From JAAUTS01 sp034440395 (GTDB lineage Bacteria > Verrucomicrobiota > Verrucomicrobiia > Methylacidiphilales > JAAUTS01): a stretch of 11,152 bases of DNA. This document shows positions 7,366 to 11,152 of the stretch, one piece after another. Made by a program: the position numbers and the translations under genes. The notes beneath the pieces were generated by a model. That model was given only the letters and a program-made list of their open reading frames with translations, did not search any database and was not told the origin of the DNA. The stretch lies in contig JAWXBW010000045.1 of assembly GCA_034440395.1 (NCBI GenBank), forward strand, positions 1 through 11,152, in the 5' to 3' direction. The first letter of the stretch is position 1; every line of letters starts with the position of its first letter.

Positions 7366-8108
7366 ACCAGCCCATTCTCCTCATCGACATCAGTAACTCT
7401 TGGACCAAAGTGGGCCTTGCCACTCCCAAAAGAATTCGCAAAATCGCCAGCGTCGAAACGTCCACTCTTCATTCCACCCACCTAAAAAAATGGTGGAGAG
7501 ACCTCAACCCCGCTCACGTCATGGTCGCCTCCGTCGTCCCAAAAAAAACTCAGCTACTCCTGCGCAGCCTCCCTAAAAAAAACGTCACCCTCCTCAATAA
7601 TGATCTCCCCTTGCCCCTTAAAATTGACTACCCCAATCCAAGCAGCATCGGAGCAGACCGTCTGGCCAATGCCCTAGCCGCCATTTCCCACTATCCACTC
7701 CCAGCCGTCGTAATCGACTTCGGCACCGCCGTCACCTTTGACATCATCTCCCACGATAAAAAATACCTCGGTGGAGTCATCGCCCCTGGCCTAAACGCCA
7801 TGACCGATTACCTCCATGAAAAAACCGCCCTCCTCCCTAAAATTAATTTGCGCCAACCCAGATGCGCCATCGGGAAAAGCACCGAAGAAGCCATGATGGT
7901 CGGTGCCGTCATCGGCTACCGCGGACTCATTCGTGGAATTTTACACGAGATCCAAAAAGAGCTCAAAACGAAAAAAATCACCATCATCGCCACCGGTGGC
8001 CAAGCCCAACTCATTTCTAAAACCATGCACGAAGTAAGCGAAGTTAATCCTTTGCTCACCCTAGAAGGACTCTATGCTGCTTACCTTCATCAAAATTATT
8101 CGCCATGA
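7362..8108 (+). CDS. coaX: Type III pantothenate kinase
   Basis: CoaX phosphorylates pantothenate to 4'-phosphopantothenate, the first step of coenzyme A synthesis, and belongs to the ASKHA sugar-kinase/actin-like fold. The N-terminal phosphate-binding strand reads LLIDISNSWTKVG, with Asp9 as the conserved acid. SSIGADRLANA (94-104) holds the pantothenate-site Gly-Ala-Asp-Arg. VVIDFGTAVTFD (116-127) has the second phosphate loop and the catalytic Asp119. GGVIAPGL (137-144) and IATGGQAQLI (209-218) complete the family pattern. At 248 residues it has normal length. Type III enzymes need a monovalent cation and resist feedback by CoA, as known for the family. The ATG overlaps the birA stop (ATGA), and the stop overlaps the trpA start in the same way. 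birA-coaX adjacency is common in bacteria. Confidence 0.96.
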   Translation: MNQPILLIDISNSWTKVGLATPKRIRKIASVETSTLHSTHLKKWWRDLNPAHVMVASVVPKKTQLLLRSLPKKNVTLLNNDLPLPLKIDYPNPSSIGADRLANALAAISHYPLPAVVIDFGTAVTFDIISHDKKYLGGVIAPGLNAMTDYLHEKTALLPKINLRQPRCAIGKSTEEAMMVGAVIGYRGLIRGILHEIQKELKTKKITIIATGGQAQLISKTMHEVSEVNPLLTLEGLYAAYLHQNYSP

Positions 8109-8899
8109 ATCGCATTGACCTCTGTTTTCAAAAGCTACGCACCACAAACTCCAAAGCCTTCGTCGCTTACGTCGTCGCAGGAGACCCTGACCTCGACGCC
8201 ACCCTAGACATCGTCCTAGCCCTAGAACAGGCTGGTGCCGACATCATTGAGCTCGGCATCCCCTTCTCTGACCCTCTTGCCGACGGCGTCGTCAACCAAC
8301 TCGGCTCCCAACGAGCCCTCGCCAGCGGCACCACCCTGGCCGGAGTTTTTCGCCTCATTGAATCCATCCGCAAGAAAACATCCATCCCTCTCGTCCTTTT
8401 CACCTACTTCAATCCCGTCTTCAGCCAAGGCGTCGCGCACTTCCTCAAAACAGCGGAATCTGCTGGAGCAGACGGCACTCTCATTCTCGACCTCCCCCCC
8501 GAAGAAGCTCAGAGCGAATGGATTGCTGAGAGCCCCCTCCGCCGCATCTCCCTCATCGCACCCACCACACCCTACGAACGCATGCAACGCATCCTCAGCT
8601 CCAGCTCGGGCTTCATCTACTACGTCTCGCGCGAAGGCGTTACCGGCATGCAAAGCGGTTTACCCCAAAATATCACTAAGCCTATTCAAGATATGAGAGC
8701 AAACTCCTCTCTCCCCATTTGCGTCGGCTTCGGCATCTCCAACCCAGAACAAGCCCGCTTCGTCGCAGGCATTGCCGATGGCGTCGTCGTGGGAAGTGCC
8801 ATCGTTCATAAAATCGCTCAACTCGGAAAAACTCCCGATCTCGCCAGCAACATTCACTCCTTCGTTCAACCCCTAGCCCAAGCCGTCCACTACTCATGA
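8105..8899 (+). CDS. trpA: Tryptophan synthase alpha chain
   Basis: TrpA cleaves indole-3-glycerol phosphate to indole and glyceraldehyde 3-phosphate. The indole is passed through a tunnel to TrpB, which makes tryptophan. The two catalytic acids keep E. coli numbering: Glu49 in DIIELGIPFSDP and Asp60 in PLADG. The flexible active-site loop REGVTG (176-181) and the phosphate-binding GFGIS (208-212) and GVVVGSAIV (226-234) are present. At 264 residues the length is normal for this TIM barrel. The usual DGP after the second catalytic acid reads DGVVNQ here, which I take as a lineage feature rather than damage. No trpB or other trp gene lies beside it, so the partner must be encoded elsewhere. 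Both ends overlap neighbours by four bases. The long open frames in other phases here are by-products of C-ending codons. Confidence 0.97.
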   Translation: MNRIDLCFQKLRTTNSKAFVAYVVAGDPDLDATLDIVLALEQAGADIIELGIPFSDPLADGVVNQLGSQRALASGTTLAGVFRLIESIRKKTSIPLVLFTYFNPVFSQGVAHFLKTAESAGADGTLILDLPPEEAQSEWIAESPLRRISLIAPTTPYERMQRILSSSSGFIYYVSREGVTGMQSGLPQNITKPIQDMRANSSLPICVGFGISNPEQARFVAGIADGVVVGSAIVHKIAQLGKTPDLASNIHSFVQPLAQAVHYS

Positions 8900-9318
8900 G
8901 CCGCATTCTCGCCCTCGACTTCGGAACTAAACGCATCGGCATCGCCCTGAGCGATCCTACCCTAACACTTGCCTCTCCCCAGCCATTTCTCGACGCCGCC
9001 CCTATAAAGGCCTTGATCGAAAAACTCAAAGTTCTCATTCGTGAAAAAGAAGTCATCATGATCCTCGTTGGCATTCCCCGCAACATGGACGGCAGCTACG
9101 GCCCCTCGGCCGAAAAAGCCCAAGACTTCACCCGTCGTCTCACGGAGCTACTCACCGTCCCCATCAAAACCGTTGACGAACGGCTCTCGACCGTCGAAGC
9201 CCAACGCAAACTCCAAGAAGCTGGTAAAAATCAAAAACAGCAACGCTCAATTATCGATTCTTCCTCCGCCGTAGTTATTCTGCAAAGCTACCTTGACTCA
9301 CCTGCTAACTTGCGCTAA
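8896..9318 (+). CDS. ruvX: Pre-16S rRNA nuclease YqgF (RuvX family)
   Basis: This 140-residue RNase H-fold nuclease matches YqgF/RuvX, which matures the 5' end of 16S rRNA in E. coli; an older proposal was a Holliday-junction resolvase. The first strand and loop ILALDFGTKRIGIALSD (4-20) carry catalytic Asp8. VGIPRNMDGSYGPSA (58-72) is the family's conserved loop, TVDERLST (92-99) holds the second acid, and DSSSAVVILQSYLD (121-134) gives the last Asp. All the acids expected for metal-dependent cleavage are present. The length is typical. The ATG overlaps the trpA stop by four bases, so it is the last gene of the coupled birA-coaX-trpA-ruvX run. The gene has no Shine-Dalgarno sequence of its own. 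Confidence 0.95.
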   Translation: MSRILALDFGTKRIGIALSDPTLTLASPQPFLDAAPIKALIEKLKVLIREKEVIMILVGIPRNMDGSYGPSAEKAQDFTRRLTELLTVPIKTVDERLSTVEAQRKLQEAGKNQKQQRSIIDSSSAVVILQSYLDSPANLR

Positions 9319-9333
9319 ATAATTACTAACTTT

Positions 9334-9346
9334 TATAACTTATAAT
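9334..9346 (+). promoter_or_regulatory. Candidate -10 boxes directly before the PagL-like gene
   Basis: The short gap after ruvX is very AT-rich and contains TATAAC at 9334-9339 and a perfect TATAAT at 9341-9346. The first can be paired with TTGCGC at 9310-9315 (4 of 6 to the -35 consensus, spacer 18). The ATG is at 9352, so a transcript from either box would start within a few bases of it and be leaderless or nearly so. AT-rich sequence gives such matches by chance, so this is tentative. Confidence 0.3.
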
Positions 9347-9351
9347 TCCCC

Positions 9352-10029
9352 ATGATAACCTCTTGTCTCCTTAAAATGCTGGCCTTCTGCCTACTTTTTA
9401 CCGCTTCCATTCACATGGCGAAGGCGGATCAGCCTGATTTATCAAAAGAAATCCTCACCGACGTCAAGTCAGAGACTGCCAACCTTCCTCGCTACACGGA
9501 AGATCGCATCACTTTCCAACTCATGACGGGCGCCCTCTTCAGCACCGATGCTGTCGGCCCAGATATTCCTTCCTACAACTACTCCCAAACCAATCTGCGC
9601 CTTGGTTGGATGCTCAATACTCCTTCAGGTGAAGGTGCCTTAAGCGGTAACTTTGAAGCCCTCGTCGATCTCTCCACCAGCTTCCTTTTTGAAGGCAGCG
9701 GCACAGTATTCGTAGGCCCCACCGCCCTTATCCGCTACAATTTCGTTCAGCCTAACTGGAAAGTCATCCCCTACATCCAAGGTGGCGTCGGCATCGTTTA
9801 CACTGACGCCTACCAAGACGACTCTCAAAACGCCATCGGACAAGCCATCGAGTTCACCCCACAAGCCAGCGTCGGACTCAAATATTTAGTCAATGACGAA
9901 TGGTCTATTGACCTCGAAGCTATGTTCCACCACATCTCTAACGCCAACTTAGCCGAACGTAATGCCGGCATTAATTCCTTAGGCGGTTTTTTAGGTGCTA
10001 CATACTTCTTTGAAAACGTTTGGAAATAA
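9352..10029 (+). CDS. PagL-like lipid A 3-O-deacylase (acyloxyacyl hydrolase), outer membrane
   Basis: The 225-residue product starts with a signal peptide (hydrophobic core about 5-20, probable cleavage after AKA at 23-25) and continues as alternating beta strands typical of a small outer-membrane barrel. The C-terminal part carries the PagL family signature, FHHISNANL with His194-Ile-Ser196-Asn197, followed by NAGINSLGG. In Pseudomonas PagL the catalytic residues are the His and Ser of this HxSN motif plus a Glu shortly after. Here that Glu position appears to be Asn208. PagL removes the 3-O acyl chain from lipid A in the outer leaflet, altering surface charge and immune recognition. The final residues FFENVWK end near an aromatic, as many barrels do. 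It lies 33 bases after ruvX and ends at a strong terminator. Family membership is good; substrate and activity are inferred. Confidence 0.82.
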   Translation: MITSCLLKMLAFCLLFTASIHMAKADQPDLSKEILTDVKSETANLPRYTEDRITFQLMTGALFSTDAVGPDIPSYNYSQTNLRLGWMLNTPSGEGALSGNFEALVDLSTSFLFEGSGTVFVGPTALIRYNFVQPNWKVIPYIQGGVGIVYTDAYQDDSQNAIGQAIEFTPQASVGLKYLVNDEWSIDLEAMFHHISNANLAERNAGINSLGGFLGATYFFENVWK

Positions 10030-10048
10030 TTCACTATCATTTCTTTTC

Positions 10049-10081
10049 AAAAAGCCGAGCTAATCACAGCTCGGCTTTTTT
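10049..10081 (+). terminator. Strong rho-independent terminator
   Basis: A perfect 13-bp inverted repeat has arms at 10049-10061 and 10068-10080, separated by the 6-base loop AATCAC. The core is GCCGAGCT/AGCTCGGC, and the right arm runs into six T residues (10076-10081). It begins 19 bases after the stop of the PagL-like gene and should end the birA-to-pagL transcript. The matching A-run on the left arm would let it work in the other direction too, but no gene approaches from that side here. Confidence 0.92.
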
Positions 10082-10105
10082 ATTTCTCCGTGCTTAACTT
10101 ATCCC

Positions 10106-10873
10106 ATGCGGGAAATCCCACAACAACACAACGTGCAGAACCATAAGCTCATCATCTCTTACGATGGCACACCCTTCGGCGGCTGGCAGATTCAACCCAA
10201 TGCCGTAACCGTCCAATCCCTTATCGAAAAAGCCATCACGACACTCTGGGGCGAACGCTATCCCCTACAAGGCTCTGGTCGCACCGATGCAGGGGTCCAC
10301 GCCCACGGGCAAGTCGCCCACTTTCAAGCACCTGTAAAATTTAAAGACCTCAACGAACTGCGCCGTGCCCTTAACCACAACCTTCCTAAAGAAATTCGTA
10401 TCTTAGATTGTAAAAAAGTCCCCCTCACCTTTCACGCCCGCTTTTCCGCTCAAGGAAAAGAATACCACTACCTCATCTACAATCATGAAATCATGAACCC
10501 CTTTCTTCGTCTCCAAGCCTTCCATCAAGCTCAGCCCCTCCAACTCCTTCCCATGCAAGAAGCCATCCAACACCTCCTCGGCACCCACGACTTCGCTTCC
10601 TTTGCCAGCAACCCCGGCTACGCCCGCGCCACCACCGTACGCACTATGCAGGCAGTCCAAATCAAAAAACAAGGTCCCCTTCTAAAAATCCGTTTCCGTG
10701 CCAACGGCTTCCTTTACCGCATGGTGCGCAATCTCACCGGAGCCCTAATTAAAGTAGGTCGAGGCCGCATTACCCCGGGCGACTTTAAAACCATTCTCGA
10801 AGAAAAAAAACGATCCGCCGCCCCGCAAACTGCGCCCGCCCATGGCCTCTACTTAATGAAAGTTTTTTACTAA
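10106..10873 (+). CDS. truA: tRNA pseudouridine(38-40) synthase
   Basis: TruA isomerises uridines 38, 39 and 40 of the tRNA anticodon arm to pseudouridine. The catalytic Asp61 lies in the invariant GSGRTDAGVHA motif (56-66). The N-terminal strand KLIISYDGTPFGGWQ (14-28), the KEYHYLIYN strand, and the C-terminal FLYRMVRNLTGALIKVGRGR segment followed by APAHGLYL all fit the family. At 255 residues the length is normal. The ATG gives about a dozen residues before the first conserved strand; a GTG at 10133 would give a shorter start that fits almost as well. Neither has a Shine-Dalgarno sequence. The gene begins only 24 bases past the terminator of the previous unit, so its promoter must overlap the terminator or it depends on readthrough. 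A second tRNA-modification gene follows after 19 bases. Confidence 0.97.
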   Translation: MREIPQQHNVQNHKLIISYDGTPFGGWQIQPNAVTVQSLIEKAITTLWGERYPLQGSGRTDAGVHAHGQVAHFQAPVKFKDLNELRRALNHNLPKEIRILDCKKVPLTFHARFSAQGKEYHYLIYNHEIMNPFLRLQAFHQAQPLQLLPMQEAIQHLLGTHDFASFASNPGYARATTVRTMQAVQIKKQGPLLKIRFRANGFLYRMVRNLTGALIKVGRGRITPGDFKTILEEKKRSAAPQTAPAHGLYLMKVFY

Positions 10874-10892
10874 ACGAAACCCACTCACCTAT

Positions 10893-11152
10893 ATGCTTCA
10901 CGTCGTTTTACTCGAACCTGAAATCCCTCCTAACACTGGCAACATCGCGCGGCTTTGTGCCGCCACCCATACCCGCCTCCACCTCGTCGGCCCCCTCGGC
11001 TTCAGCCTTGACGAGAAACACCTCAAGCGCGCTGGCATGGATTATTGGAACCTACTTGATTACGTAAACTACCCGAGTTGGGAAAACTTCGAGCCAGAAT
11101 TAACCCATAAAAAATTCTACTTGCTCAGCAGCAAGGTGAGCAAATCCTGTTA
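10893..11152 (+). CDS. trmL: tRNA (cytidine(34)-2'-O)-methyltransferase, TrmL type (3' end cut off)
   Basis: The reading frame from the ATG at 10893 stays open to the window edge, giving the first 86 residues of a SPOUT-family methyltransferase. The start MLHVVLLEPEIPPNTGNIAR with the following LCAAT is the conserved TrmL/YibK N-terminus, and LHLVGPLGF (about 30-38) then KHLKRAGMDYW (43-53) match the family closely. TrmL methylates the 2'-O of the wobble nucleotide (C34 or cmnm5U34) of tRNA-Leu isoacceptors, using S-adenosylmethionine bound in a C-terminal trefoil knot that lies beyond the window. The complete protein is usually about 155 residues. It starts 19 bases after truA, suggesting a tRNA-modification operon. 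No Shine-Dalgarno sequence is seen. Confidence 0.92.
   Translation, partial: MLHVVLLEPEIPPNTGNIARLCAATHTRLHLVGPLGFSLDEKHLKRAGMDYWNLLDYVNYPSWENFEPELTHKKFYLLSSKVSKSC

Noticed and set aside
8222..8696. Two long open frames over trpA, 143 residues on the minus strand and 153 on the plus strand
   Set aside because: They lie wholly inside trpA, whose catalytic motifs are clear. Their products are low-complexity (Ser/Pro/Ala or Asp/Glu/Gly rich), as expected from C-ending codons read in other phases.

Overview
The window is a compact stretch of a bacterial chromosome. It holds eleven complete genes and one gene cut by the right edge. No gap between genes exceeds about 115 bases. I see no rRNA, tRNA, CRISPR array, insertion sequence or phage gene. 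The gene content suggests a Gram-negative bacterium, probably of the Verrucomicrobiota or wider PVC group. The pointers are an outer-membrane PagL-like lipid A deacylase, a membrane protein combining a kinase-like domain with a SUMF1-type domain (an arrangement known from Chlamydia Pkn1 and relatives), and a DUF2721 membrane protein. Translation starts almost never carry a Shine-Dalgarno sequence. The phylum is an inference from content, not a proven assignment.

Left part, minus strand (55-2683): an EamA-type drug/metabolite transporter lies upstream of carA, the glutaminase subunit of carbamoyl-phosphate synthase. carA is followed after 9 bases by a small FHA-domain protein with a C-terminal membrane anchor. 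carB is not in the window.

Middle (2769-6346): a DUF2721 membrane protein on the plus strand runs head-on into glf (UDP-galactopyranose mutase, minus strand), with only 7 bases between the stop codons. Divergent from glf, across 115 bases, is the most unusual gene of the window. It encodes a 645-residue protein that reads as a degenerate receiver domain, a pseudokinase domain with every catalytic motif lost, one transmembrane helix, and an extracytoplasmic SUMF1-like domain lacking the catalytic cysteine segment of formylglycine-generating enzyme.

Right part, plus strand (6406-11152): birA, coaX, trpA and ruvX form a tight operon in which each of the three junctions is a 4-base ATGA stop/start overlap. 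It joins biotin attachment, the first step of coenzyme A synthesis, the last step of tryptophan synthesis and a pre-16S rRNA nuclease. A PagL-like lipid A deacylase follows after 33 bases and ends at a strong intrinsic terminator. Two tRNA-modification genes come next: truA (pseudouridine 38-40) and a trmL-type SPOUT 2'-O-methyltransferase truncated by the window edge.

Most genes are housekeeping. The candidate new biology is in signalling. The receiver/pseudokinase/SUMF1 protein looks like a transmembrane sensor or scaffold without phosphotransfer chemistry, and an intact membrane-anchored FHA protein, which could read phosphothreonine, is encoded a few kilobases away.
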